Shown here piece by piece: positions 12,437 through 22,549 of a DNA stretch of 64,000 nucleotides (position 1 is the first letter of the stretch; the number at the start of each line of letters is the position of its first letter). This stretch comes from Phellopilus nigrolimitatus. Lineage: Eukaryota; Basidiomycota; Agaricomycetes; Hymenochaetales; Hymenochaetaceae. Location of the stretch: positions 1-64,000 of the forward strand of contig JAJOHG010000117.1 of the NCBI GenBank assembly GCA_021029095.1, written 5' to 3'. The position numbers and the translations under genes were made by a program. Below the pieces are notes generated by a model. The model did no database searches and was not told the origin of the DNA. It worked only from the letters and a program-made list of their open reading frames with translations.

Positions 12437-13602
12437 TGTAGCACTTCTCAAGACCGTCCGAGATGTTCACGACTTCAAACCAAATGGGTCCCTATTCAAG
12501 GAAAAAGACGTTGTCCAAGAAGGAGAAAGGTAAAAGTCGTCATTCTGACGTGAAACACACTTGTAAGATGTTTGAAGCCACACATGATGCATCCGACAAT
12601 GGGAGTGCGCGCGACTACAACAGGCCAGTAAGTACCTTTCTTCAACATAAAGTGATAAGCTAACACTGATGCATTCAACTTCTAGAGTACTGCCCATTTA
12701 TATCTGCGGATGCGCTTGCTCCTCGAGTCAAATTTCACCGTTCAATCAGTGATGACATTGAAGCAATGCTCTATGTCATTCTCTACTGCTGTGTGCGATG
12801 GCTGCCGCATAACGACGTAGAGGGCCGTGGTCGCAAGGCGTGCAGGCTCTTTGACCAGCACTACAGCGACGGCGACGGCAGCATCGTTGGTGGCGACTCA
12901 AAGAATAGCCAGAAGGTCCTTAGGTTTTTCATCAAAAACATTCTGTTCGCAAACGTGCATATTAAGTCCTGGATCAACAAAGCCTACAGTTACCTTGCTC
13001 CCTTTAGATCTACAAGCCTCGGGAATACGAGCATATGTGTACTCCAAAGTCATTCGCGTGGATGATCGCAAGGAGACGCTTCCTGAGAATGACAGGGTCG
13101 TGCACGACATCCTGAATAAGATAAAAAAATGATGAGTACGAAATAGCGCTACCGACCGAAACCATTCTGATTACGAGTGAAGCACCAGTTGAAGAGCAGG
13201 TGCGTCCCGCCAGACAAGCGGGGATCAAGGGCCTCCCCGGTCCGAACGAAAAAAAATGCTGCAGGACCATCCGAACGTCCTCAGCCGGTGTCGACGACTC
13301 AGGAAGCTGAGCCCCTCAATAAGCGAAAGTGGTCTGATAAGCACGGTGATCCGATAGAAGCAATTGCTGCAGAGGAATACGGGCTCCCTCAGGATGAGCC
13401 ATCTCGGGGCCGAGCTGAAGCACACGGCGAACCGGATGCTAAGCGATCTCGTAAAAAGAAAAGTTGGGACGTGTATCAGCTGGGTCGACCTCCAGATTAT
13501 CCTCTGGAATTTCATAACATTTGCTTGTCTATGACAATTCATCCTATAAAAACAATATTTTTCGCGCGAAGTAACTTAACTCATGAGTATAAGAAGCAGT
13601 GA
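12437..13602 (+). pseudogene. FunK1 remnant C
   Basis: Only late parts of a FunK1 gene are present. Around 12560-12640 is a block reading MFEATHDASDNGSARDYNRP, in which the catalytic-loop exon has been lost. An exon-5 block follows at about 12687-13065 (DDIEAMLYVILYCCVRWLP), then a frame break near 13020-13065. A shifted frame at 13177-13602 carries the C-terminal tail (GRAEAHGEPDAKRSRKKK). Without the ATP-binding part and the HRD loop it cannot be a kinase. C relates to F, F' and C', so the C-D pair looks like one duplicated unit and F-G like another. Confidence 0.75.
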
Positions 13603-14058
13603 AAAAGATATGGGTTTGGGTGGCAAAAATGATTGACTTAGCCCGTCTGAATCTTGTTTCTTACCGAATCACTTTACAAGTAATTGAGCCTTCATAAAAA
13701 AAAAACACGCACGTCTCCTATACGCACGTTTCCTACGAGATTGTCACCTTAGTCTTTACTTGTATAACTACGTCCTGCATAGCAAATTGCGTAGCTAGAC
13801 AGACGGGATTTGCTGCGTGTTTGTCACCCGTTTGTTTAGGTTACAGTTTGAAAAAGAAACGCGATCACGTGCAGCGTGTTTACACGTGACTGTATATATG
13901 ATCGTGGCGCAGCCTCACGGCTCACGTCGACTATTCTTGCTTCCGACCACACCCTTGGATTGCAACCTGTCTTGACTTCCGCTACTATTTTCTGATTTTG
14001 TGGACCAGTGACGCCTCAATCTTACCCAGAAACATCGGTCGACGCCAATAGACTGACA
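13603..14058. other. Promoter region of FunK1 D
   Basis: There is no gene. The left half is remnant C's downstream flank, also seen after F, F' and C'. The right half holds the paired CACGTG module and a conserved leader found before D, D', G and G' (TTCCGACCACACCCTTGGAT near 13940). Confidence 0.6.
13866..13888 (+). promoter_or_regulatory. Paired CACGTG module, FunK1 D
   Basis: CACGTG at 13866-13871 and 13883-13888 gives a start-to-start spacing of 17 bp, 193 bases before the ATG. The first copy sits in GCGATCACGTG, as in most FunK1 promoters here. Confidence 0.65.
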
Positions 14059-17000
14059 ATGTTCGGTCTTCCACCATTCGACCAGGAACCGATAGACCCT
14101 CAAAGCCCTCCTCCTAACCCTGAAGGACCCCGCCCCATCCCGTGTTCTCCAGCGAAAGACACGCCGATTGCGAGAACGGAGAATGGTGCAAAGGATGGCT
14201 TTGACCCGAGGGATGCGAAGAGCCGCAATATACGGTACGCCAGAGAGATGAAGAGATGGTGCGTGGGGCCCATGCCAGTCGAGGAATTTCTGGACGAGTT
14301 CCTACCTCCGGCTCCTAAGGGTAAGGGCGCTCGTGCTATGCCTAGCTGCAAAGGAGCCTTCAATCGTGTGCCCATGGTCCCAAAGGATGAGCAAGCTATC
14401 TACGAGAAACTAGTGCGTATCGTGCTTACTAAGTCGATCAAATACTATATTCACTTTTCTTTGTATAGATACCAGCCATCAACTATAAGAAACGCTGTCC
14501 TTCTCTTAACTTCGTGGATACTTCGACGCGGGCGGAATCATCAGGTGTTGGCTCTTTGAGGCCTGACATTTGCGCTTATGACAAGGCTGCGATGAAACTC
14601 CTCCAGAATGAACTGAAAAAAGATCCCTATACCCTAGATGGAAAGCGGCGGAAAATTCCAGCGCATTTTGGCCATGCGGAACTTTTCATTGAAGTCAAGA
14701 AACGTGAAGATAAGGATCCGTTTCAGGACCCCGACAGCGAATGTGATGCAGCTACCTGTTCCAAAACCAACTTCTTTGTTACTCGCGACAGTCAGACTAA
14801 CCAAGAGAAGTTGGATGCGAACATTGGACAGATCGTCTCATATGCTGCGGAAGCATGTGCAAGACAGCATCGGATGTTCTACTTCTCTATTTCGATCCAC
14901 GGCCACCACGCTCGTCTCATACGCTGGGACCGTGCAGGCGCAGTCGTCAGCAGGTCTTTCAATTACCGACAGAACCCCGAATTGCTTTGTAAATTTCTAT
15001 GGCGATTTGGACACGCTACTCCCACACAGCGCGGGTACGATCCTACTGTCGCTATCGCGTCAGAAAAAGACGAGGAGGATTTCAAGAAAACTGTTTCTGC
15101 CTATGTCGCGTTCCAACTGAATGTTACCGGTGACGAACTCGAGGAGGCTGTCGGTCGACATTATCAGAAGGAAAGGGTAGCCAAAGTGGACGTCGTCAGT
15201 GGAGACCATCGTGGTTCTCCGATGATTGAACAGTATCTCATTTCTCGACCAGTTATGTCGCCTTCATCTGTCGCAGGCCGTTCGACTCGCGGCTACTGGG
15301 CCGTTAAAGTTGGAACCCTTGAAATGGCGTTTCTTAAGGACACTTGGCGCATCGATGTGGACCGAATGGAGCAGGAGGGTTCAATTCTTCGCCACTTGAA
15401 CGCATCTGGTGTTAAGAATATATCTGATCTATTTTGCCACGGAGATGTTCCAATTGACATCGAGGACTTGCGGGAAGAGATATTACGTGAGAAAGAGCTG
15501 GCCGCGATGAACGAGAACGAGGCCTCGACTGAAGAAGATCTGGTCGCGATGGACATAGATGATGGAACCGTTGAGGGACCGGGAAAGCTATCTCAGGACG
15601 AGGCCCAGGGCACAGTCGAAGGAGAAGGAAGCGATGCTGCTAGTACAGCTCGAAGCGATACTCTGGTTGAAGCTGAGGATACGGCCAGACCTTCGGATGA
15701 ACAAGCAGAGAACAACTCTGATTCCTCAAATGACGAGTTTAAGTGCTCTATTAAGAACCGTGAGTCGTTTAACTTACCTCCGCCTCTTTCGACACCAGCT
15801 AACTCCGTGCTGCTCAGCTCAATGTACGAGAACGGACGAATTCGTATGCGCCGAATGGGCGTGTAATGGGGGTCGTAAGATCAAGGTTACGAAACATGTT
15901 CACTACCGACTGCTTCTGAAAGCTGTTGGTTACTCGCTGCGAGATTTCAAGGGTACTCGCGAGATGTTTGAAGCCACGCAAGACGCATACGAAGGTGAGA
16001 CGACCTTCCTGCAGCCCTCTATCGCATATGCTGAATCTATTTGCAGCGTTGATTTCTGCGCACGAGAAGTGCAACATGTTGCATCGCGATGTCAGTCTCA
16101 ACAACGTTATTCTCGTCCGAGATCCGAAAACTGGACGTCGAAAAGGCGTTCTTATCGATTGGGAGCTATCTACTGTCGCCGACAATGGAACTGCGCGCGA
16201 TTATAATAGATCAGTAAGTATCTTTGTTTTGCATTAAGATATGCGATCTGATGCAGTCGGTTTCTTTAGGGAACTTGGGCATTTATGTCTGCGGATGCAC
16301 TCAATCCTGGAGCCCAATTCCGCCATTCAATCAAGGATGACATGGAGTCAATGCTCTACGTCGTTCTTTATTGTTGCGTGCGATGGCTACCGCATAACAA
16401 TCCAGAGATGTTGGGTCACAAAATGCACACGTTCTTTGACCAGTACGACAACTGGGGAAACGATACTATGATTGGTGGCCTCTCCAAACAGGTTGAGAAG
16501 GTCAACAGACTCTTCACCGGGGAATTTGTATTCGAGAATGTCCAAACTCAGACCTGGATCACCAAAGCCTTCAATTACCTTGCTCCCTTTTATACTAAAA
16601 CACCTCAGGATTACGAGGGAAAGTGGACGCCAAAGTCATTCCAGTCGCTTTGGACGGAAATCTGCAAGGAGACGCTTCCTGAGAATGACAGGGTGGTGCA
16701 CGACGTCTCAAACGTGAATGAGGACAAAAACGATAAATTCGAAGCGACCAAAACTGTTGTGACCGCGACCGAAGCCTTGATCCGGGGGCAGAAGCCTAAC
16801 GGCAAATCAGCGAAGTCCAGGGCACATCACGGTCCGATAGGAGATAATGCTGTTGCGGGACCATCCAGACATCGTCAGCAGGAGGTGATGATTGCGGAAC
16901 CTGGGCTGTCCAGCAAGCGAAAAATTCACGATATCGATGACGATCCGGCCGAAGCAATTGCTGCAGAGGGGTCCGAACTACCTCAGAACGAGCCATCGCG

Positions 17001-17271
17001 AGGTCGAGCCGAGGCCCAGGGCGAACCCAATGGAAAGAAGCCTCGACGGGGTCGGTCAAAACGTGTTCCAGGAGCGGCACCTGAAAGGCACAGTGAGCGT
17101 CTAGCAAGCAAGGCCCAAAATGATGGCGTCGGTATCGTCACACGTAGCAAGTCGGTCCCTCGGCGAACGTCTTCGCGTAACGCACCTTTAGGGCAGAACG
17201 GGGCAGCTGGACGTGGTATAGCTACGAGGGCGAGCACGAGACTTAGAAAAGTGTCGATCAAAGGGCAGTGA
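14059..17271 (+). CDS. FunK1 fungal-type protein kinase D
   Basis: This is one of the intact copies: exons 14059-14412, 14469-15759, 15818-15994, 16047-16213 and 16270-17271, giving 996 residues. The start is the ATG of MFGLPPFDQEP, because the longer open frame upstream lacks an ATG. WCVGPMPVEEFLDEFLP lies near residue 75. Probable ATP-binding Lys is about 408 (MAFLKDTWR) and the helix-C Glu about 421. The catalytic loop LHRDVSLNNVIL has Asp 622 and Asn 627, and the metal Asp of LIDWE is 645, so the core residues are present. Exon 5 has DDMESMLYVVLYCCVRWLP. The last 200 residues are charged and basic (KKPRRGRSKRVPG, TRSKSVPRRTSSR), suggesting nuclear location or nucleic-acid contact. Its substrate and role are unknown. 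The intron-1 donor is GTGCGT, where its paralogs have GTGAGT. Confidence 0.9.
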
Positions 17272-17592
17272 GGGAAAGGGGAAGCGGTACGGCCGCGATT
17301 TTTTTATTTTCTATTCGGGTTTAGACGGAGGTACTATTGGACGCTACTTTCATATGTTGTACTTGCTAACTGTACTCAAAACGTTACTTTAATCCTGCAA
17401 TTTGTACACTACCATTCGCATTTGTCATTCGCATATCTCATTCGCATATTTCATTCGCATATCTCATTTCTGTTCTGAAATTGTTCATACTGGATATCGC
17501 GATGCGTTTCGACGCCTTGAAGTCTTAAGTAACATATCCGAGTCCCTTGAACCTGTTTATTCCCGCCCGTAACTATTGGGCCGTCTTTGCGG
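17272..17592. other. 3' flank of FunK1 D
   Basis: This noncoding flank is shared with G, G' and D'. The shared sequence stops at about 17590 (after GGGCCGTCTTTGC), where the unrelated velvet/lyase segment begins; G' continues differently at the same point. Confidence 0.5.
17412..17469. repeat. 13-bp minisatellite, 4 units
   Basis: Four tandem units of the type CATTCGCATATCT lie in the 3' flank of D. The same place has five units after D', four after G', and one after G. It is a small copy-number marker among the kinase copies. Confidence 0.7.
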
Positions 17593-17869
17593 TCCGTATA
17601 CGTATGCACTTAGCGTGCGCAGCGACGGACCAGGAAAGACGGAGCTATGCCGAAAAGAATTGCCTGATACCTGGCTGCTTCAGATTGGCCACCCGTTCTG
17701 TTTGAAGCTTCCGTCTGAGCTTGTGAAGACAATGATACACACAGAGCACACAGAGATCAAAACTCCGACGCGGACTCCCGCCTGACCCGGGTCCGGGTCT
17801 GGTGGGGATGCATATTGACCCGCGGGTCCTCAGTATTAAGTAGAAAAAAGAATGAATAAACACATTGTA

Positions 17870-18420
17870 TTAGCTACCAACTACTGTGCAGCCTTCTTTC
17901 TCTCCTGCCTCTTCTTGTGCTTGCGAGCTCGCCCGGTGTGACCTTCGCGGCGTGAAGGCTCCGCTGTAATAAAGCAGGTCGACAAAGCAAGCGGCAATGC
18001 ACCCGTCAACGTTGAGGATGAGTGTGTCTTTCTTCGCCGTGGCGACCTTCTCGACTGCAAGCGCGTAGTCGAGCAGCGAGTGGCTAGGGAAATGCTTCAA
18101 CACATACTCCTTTACGAGCTCGACACGCCGGCCAGGGCTGTTCACGCTCTTGATCGTGCGTCCCTGATACCGCTAACTGTAGACAATCTCTCAGTAGATG
18201 GTGAGCAAAAAAAGTGATTACACACACACTAAGCTTGTTCGCCTTACGCGACTCATCGACGACCTCACACGGGGCGAGGCCGGAGTCGCGCGCATTCGAG
18301 AACATAGGGGGCGGCTCCGTCGAGAGCGCCATCGAAGCGAGAGCCGACAGTGAGCAAACCAGACGCGAGCGAAGAGACGAGGCCTTGCCCGCACGAGAAG
18401 TGGTGCACAGTCGTATCTGA
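17870..18420 (-). pseudogene. ATP-citrate lyase C-terminal fragment
   Basis: The minus strand reads as part of the citrate-synthase-like C-terminal region of ATP-citrate lyase: SLASGLLTVGSRFDGALDG, then CEVVDESRKANKL in another frame, an apparent intron at about 18176-18231, then IKSVNSPGRRVELVKEYVL and LLDYALAVEKVATAKKD, LILNVDGCIAACFVDLL in a third frame. The GIGHR-type motif before IKSVN is broken by a frameshift, and the end after SGAFTP departs from the family. The rest of the roughly 1,100-residue enzyme is missing, so this cannot make cytosolic acetyl-CoA. The mirror copy shares the frameshift, so it was broken before the arm duplication. Confidence 0.8.
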
Positions 18421-18479
18421 GAGCATGGTGTAGTACTCGAGCTCAGACTTGCAGAACGGCGGGCAGCCAAGTTTAGCTA

Positions 18480-19706
18480 ATGCACTAAGACGAGTCGGCT
18501 TCGTCATTTGTGAGAACAGGCCCGCACAGCGGGCTCGACAGAAGGTGCGAGCTCCAACCCCGCGCGACATGCGGCCCCGCGCCTCGCCGCGCTGCCTTTG
18601 CTTCGCCCGCCGCCGCCGCCCGCACTGCTGGGCGTGCTCCTGTCTCCGCCTCCGCATCCCCCACCCGGGCCGCCCCCGCGGCGCTTGTGCTCCATCTCGC
18701 GGATGTGCACGCGGGTGCCCCAGCGTGAGAGGTGCTTCGTGAGCTCCGTGCTCGCCTCTATGCCGGGAAATTCGTTCGTTCTGTACACCGCGAAGGCTCC
18801 GTCGAGGCACCGCGCGAGCACCGGCACGTCGTCCGAACCCGCCGTGCGGCTGAACAGGTCGAAGGAGCGGTCGCGCGGCCGGAAAAGGTCCTCGAGCTTC
18901 ACGGGCAGGTCCGAGAAGACGAGGTAGATCGCGTTCTTGCCCGTGAGGTTGAGGACGCTCGCCGCGTGCGAGTAGTACTCCCCAAGGAGCACGCGCGCGA
19001 GCTTGTCGGCCGCTGTTGGCGAGGGCAGCGCGTCCGGGTCGATGCGCGTCAGCGGCGGGGCCTGCGCGTGCGGGTGCGTCGTGCGCGGGGGTAACCGTGC
19101 GCGGAGAATGCGTAGGCCTGCGACGGGTACGCGTGCGTCGTTGCGGAAGAGAAGTGCAAGTGTCGTTCATTAGCGACAATGTCAAAAGTCGAGCACGCAC
19201 CATAGGGCGAGGCGGGAGACGGGCGACGGGCGACGTGCCCGAGTCCCAGCCGCGTACGCCTCCTGGCCTTGCTTCTGCTGCTGCTGCTGCTGCGGGTGGG
19301 GGTGGGGGTAGGGATGCGTGTACGGCACGCCCTGCTGCTGGAGCCCGAAGTCGGCGAGGCCGGTGGAGCTCGGTGGGATGGTGACGCGGAAGAGGTCCGC
19401 CTGGCAGATGAGCGCGCCGATCTCGACGTCCTCCGCGAGCACCCAGCGCGACGACCGGCGGCGCTTGCGCACCCGCACGCACCCCGCCCCCACTGCTGCA
19501 GGCGTGTTGGGCGACCTCCCCTTGCCGCTTTCTGGGGAGGCATATGCGGATGCGTGGGACGGCGCCGGCGGTGGTGGTGGGCGGGGTCGGTGTCCGACTT
19601 CCGGACCGTGGTGATCCGAATCCGTGGTTTTTCTCACGGATCCACCTGCAGGGATCGGCACGATGGGCGACGCCGAAGCTTTTAAGTCGGACGTGAGGGC
19701 GAGCAC
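18480..19706 (-). pseudogene. Velvet-domain fragment, copy 1
   Basis: Two minus-strand blocks match velvet regulators. The first (about 19700-19240) has RKRRRSSRWVLAEDVEIGAL and ICQADLF, followed by a His/Pro and poly-Gln stretch (HPHPHPQQQQQQ). The second (about 18992-18750) has GKNAIYLVFSDLPVKLEDLF, then VPVLARCLDGAFAVYRTNEF and PGIEASTELTKHLSRWG, the typical velvet ending. Velvet proteins are fungal regulators of development and secondary metabolism. The two blocks lie in different frames and a spliced product is conceivable. The 3' end runs into glycine-rich sequence and then the lyase fragment on the same strand, without a clear gene end. It is therefore called a captured fragment; a short expressed velvet-like protein is not excluded. 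Confidence 0.65.
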
Positions 19707-19712
19707 GAGAGT

Positions 19713-20280
19713 CTAGGGCTCCGCACCGTATCTCGGGGTTTAGAGGCAACATACGGTACGGCACGTATTTTATACGGCCGTATAAGCACGTACGTATATC
19801 GAATTGACGCACCATGCCGAAGCCTTGTTGGATTGTCACTAAATAAGAGAGGGAGCATCACGAACATCCAGACTGCAAACCAGCAGTCCGACTCGAGCTA
19901 CTTTGCTCCATTGACTTTTAGAATACCGTGTGTGCCTTTCCGTGAATTCGGTTTTCGGTGGAGTCGGCAAGCACAGCGATCGGGGCCGACCCGTTCCAAA
20001 TAGAATACGTATTCTTACAATATTGGTTGTTTACTAGATTTGGCAATATCATAGATACCAAATAAGGTGTATTTATTTGCCTGCAATCCTAGTATGTGTT
20101 CAATAATGCCGTATGCCGTAGAATACGGCCGTATACGACCGTATTCTACGGGTTTAATACGGGTACGGACCGTGCAATACGGTGCCGTATTTTTCTCTTG
20201 CTGTTGTCCATACGATATGGTCCGTAACCGTATACGGTACGGCCGTAAACCGTGATTACGGTTACGGTGCGGAGCCCTAG
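19713..20280. mobile_element. Non-autonomous hAT-like element with 18-bp TIRs
   Basis: The element starts CTAGGGCTCCGCACCGTA and ends with its exact reverse complement. Inside are many copies of the palindrome TACGGCCGTA and related TACGG words near both ends, as in the subterminal repeats of hAT elements. The TAGGG start also fits hAT. It has no transposase frame. The 8-bp flanks do not match each other, so the expected target duplication is missing; the element now sits exactly at the joint between the velvet fragment and mini-FunK1 E. Confidence 0.7.
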
Positions 20281-20370
20281 TTCGGAGACCCATTCTAAGA
20301 TGCTGAAAGGTTAACTGGATCCTCCGCCTTGCGTACCCGAATCATACTCGGCCACTGGCGTCATTCGATG

Positions 20371-21465
20371 TCATTTCGACGATCGTCCAGCATTCTCTTC
20401 GTCCGCATCCTCAAACGCATCGGACAGACTTCGTTTGCTGGAGCGCACCTGCTCCTTAACCGGTTCTTCGTACTCTTCACTGAACCGGGTGGAGCTCGGC
20501 TGTGTCGCGTTGTGCTTCGAGCTGCTGCCTTCGTGGTTATCCGAGACGACGTGCTCCGTTCTATCACTTTCAGGAAGAGTATACCGTAGAATGGCCACCC
20601 AAAGTTCATTGAACGACTTTGGCGTCCACTTGTCCTTATATTTCAGACAGTCAGAGCCCATGGGAGCAAGGTAGTTGAAAGCGAGATTGATCCACAACCC
20701 AGTAGCGTCATCTTCGAATTTAAATCGCTTCGTGAAGGTCCTGGCGTGTTGCTGAGCAAATTTATCTGTGCCGCCGACGATGATGTTACCGTCTTCACGG
20801 TCGTACTGGTCAAAGAACTTGTACATTTTGTGGCCAAGGTTCTCTACTTCGTTATGTGGCAGCCAACGCACACAACAGTAAAGGACAATGTAGAGCATTG
20901 ATTCCATGTCATCCTGGATTTTGTGGCGAAATCCAGAGTCGACCTGAAGGGCAGCCGCAGACATAAATGCCCAAGTCCCCTAATAAATAAAATAAAAAAT
21001 TAAACCGACTACGTCAGTACGATTATTACGCTCTCATCTGTGCAAGAAGACGCTTACGGATCTATGATAATCACGCGCCTGTCCGTTGTCGTCTGCAAGG
21101 GTAGACAGCTCCCAATCAATAAGGTTCACGGGTACGTCATCGAATGTGTTTGCCCAGTCAGGCATGGGTCCCTTATTATCCAGAGCAGTAGGGAGGAACT
21201 CGTCCAGGAAGTCCTCTACTGGCATGGGTCCGACGCACCGTTCCTTCATCTCCCTCGCGTATCGCGTGTTGCGGCTCTTCGCATCTTTCGAATGGAAGCC
21301 ACCTTTCGCACCATTCTCCGTTCTGGAAATCGGTGTGTTTCGGATTTTGTCCTTGTATTCGTCGGAGACTTCAGTATTTGGAGGAGTTCTATCCTGGGCG
21401 AACGGAAGATTGAACAGTGTCTGTTCCTCGATATCGTCACTTGTCTCTGAGGGTGGTATCGACAT
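20371..21465 (-). CDS. Core-deleted mini-FunK1 E
   Basis: Two exons: 21465-21058 and 20979-20371, giving 338 residues. The first exon is an H-type FunK1 N-terminus (MSIPPSETSDDIEEQTLF, CVGPMPVEDFLDEFLP). It runs directly, in frame, into the end of a catalytic exon (LIDWELSTLADDNGQARDYH). It then splices to an ordinary exon 5 (GTWAFMSAAALQV, DDMESMLYIVLYCCVRWLP). Everything between, including the ATP-binding lysine and HRD loop, is gone, so no kinase activity is expected. Relative to E', a CGA-to-TGA change shortens the C-terminus (ends GRSSK). It could be an expressed decoy or a young pseudogene. The paired CACGTG promoter module is kept. Confidence 0.7.
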
Positions 21466-21593
21466 CACTGGCGTACAGCTCCAAGTATGGCAATGGAATT
21501 CAAGATGCGGTAGGAGCAGTGAAGATGCGGTCGAAGGCAAGAGCAAGTTGTAGCTGAGCGCTGAGCGCCGAGCCACAATCGTGTCAAAGATAT

Positions 21594-21616
21594 CACGTGC
21601 ACAAATATATCACGTG
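21594..21616 (-). promoter_or_regulatory. Paired CACGTG module, mini-FunK1 E
   Basis: CACGTG at 21594-21599 and 21611-21616 gives a spacing of 17 bp, about 130-150 bases upstream of the E start on the minus strand. Confidence 0.65.
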
Positions 21617-21772
21617 ATCGTATTTTCTTTGTTCACCATGCCAAAAGTGTGCATTTGTGGTTGTTTACATATTTACCAAAAACGGCTCATGAGCGTCTAA
21701 AATCTCTCTCGCTCTAAAAACTTAGTCTTGCTCTGAACTTCCATATCATATCCTGTTTTGTGTTTTTGCATT

Positions 21773-22043
21773 GATGTCCCAGATCTCAAATAGACGAGGC
21801 AGTGTGCCCTGGAACTTCTGAAGACGCACAATGACCCCGGGAAAAATAACCTTGGGAAGCGTAAGTTGTCTGGCAAGCAAAGCCGAAAATGATGGCAACG
21901 GCATCGTCGCACGTAGCAAGTCGTTCCCTCGCGACATGTTCGCGGGGCGCGCTTTCTCAACAGAATATGACATCTGGACAACTGTCAGCGTATTCAGAAA
22001 AGTTTCGATCAAAAGACAGTGGCGACAGAAGGTGCGGCACTAG
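21773..22043 (+). pseudogene. FunK1 remnant: B-type start joined to D-type tail
   Basis: The first 50 bases or so match the beginning of B exon 1 (CGAGGCAGTGTGCCCTG). The rest matches the basic C-terminal tail of the D class (LASKAENDGNGIVARSKSFP, ending RKVSIKRQ). All the sequence that should lie between is deleted. The mirror copy is at 47898-48168. Confidence 0.65.
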
Positions 22044-22396
22044 TGCAGGCATCTCATTATATTCAATTACATATACTTCATTTACGAACTGTACCGAAAA
22101 AAATCACCCTAATGCTGCTATTTGTATAACACCATTTGCATGTCTCATTTCTGCCTTGAAATTGTTGTGCTGATCATTGTATCGCAGTTCGACGAGTTTC
22201 AATTCTGTGCCCAAGATACTCGAGTCCGAGGTGCCTAGGTGCCTAGGTCCTCTCTTGTCTAGTTTTTTTAGTGTCTCCCTCGATATCTTCACTCATCTGC
22301 ATGCGTTTCGTTCCCTGAGTATTCATAATTGAATTCTTGAAGTCTGGACACAGTTACCAAATGACCACATCGTCCGAATCCGTGCCGGCATGCGAT

Positions 22397-22402
22397 CACG
22401 TG
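22397..22402 (+). promoter_or_regulatory. Single CACGTG upstream of remnant F
   Basis: GCGATCACGTG is present as in the active FunK1 promoters, but the second palindrome is absent. This agrees with F being a decayed copy. Confidence 0.45.
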
Positions 22403-22549
22403 ACAAAGGTCAATGTGGCTGGGCTTCCTTGCAGGCTGTGGCTGAATGCGCTTTCGATTCTTCTCCCAACACTGCCAATCGCTTTCTGAAGATATCGACT
22501 CTGTATTGCTTTCAACTATTACATCATAGTCCCTTGTTTGCTGTGATGT

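Noticed and set aside
14008..14058. N-terminal extension of FunK1 D before MFGLPPF
   Set aside because: The longer frame has no ATG at its start, and the same ATG at MFGLPPF is kept in D, D', G and G'.
19275..19300. CAG/CTG repeat considered as an independent microsatellite feature or CRISPR-like array
   Set aside because: It encodes the poly-Gln stretch of the velvet fragment and has no spacer structure.
18265..19839. A 524-codon minus-strand open frame
   Set aside because: It reads through the GC-rich velvet fragment in a wrong frame and only joins the lyase frame near its end. High GC, not selection, keeps it open.
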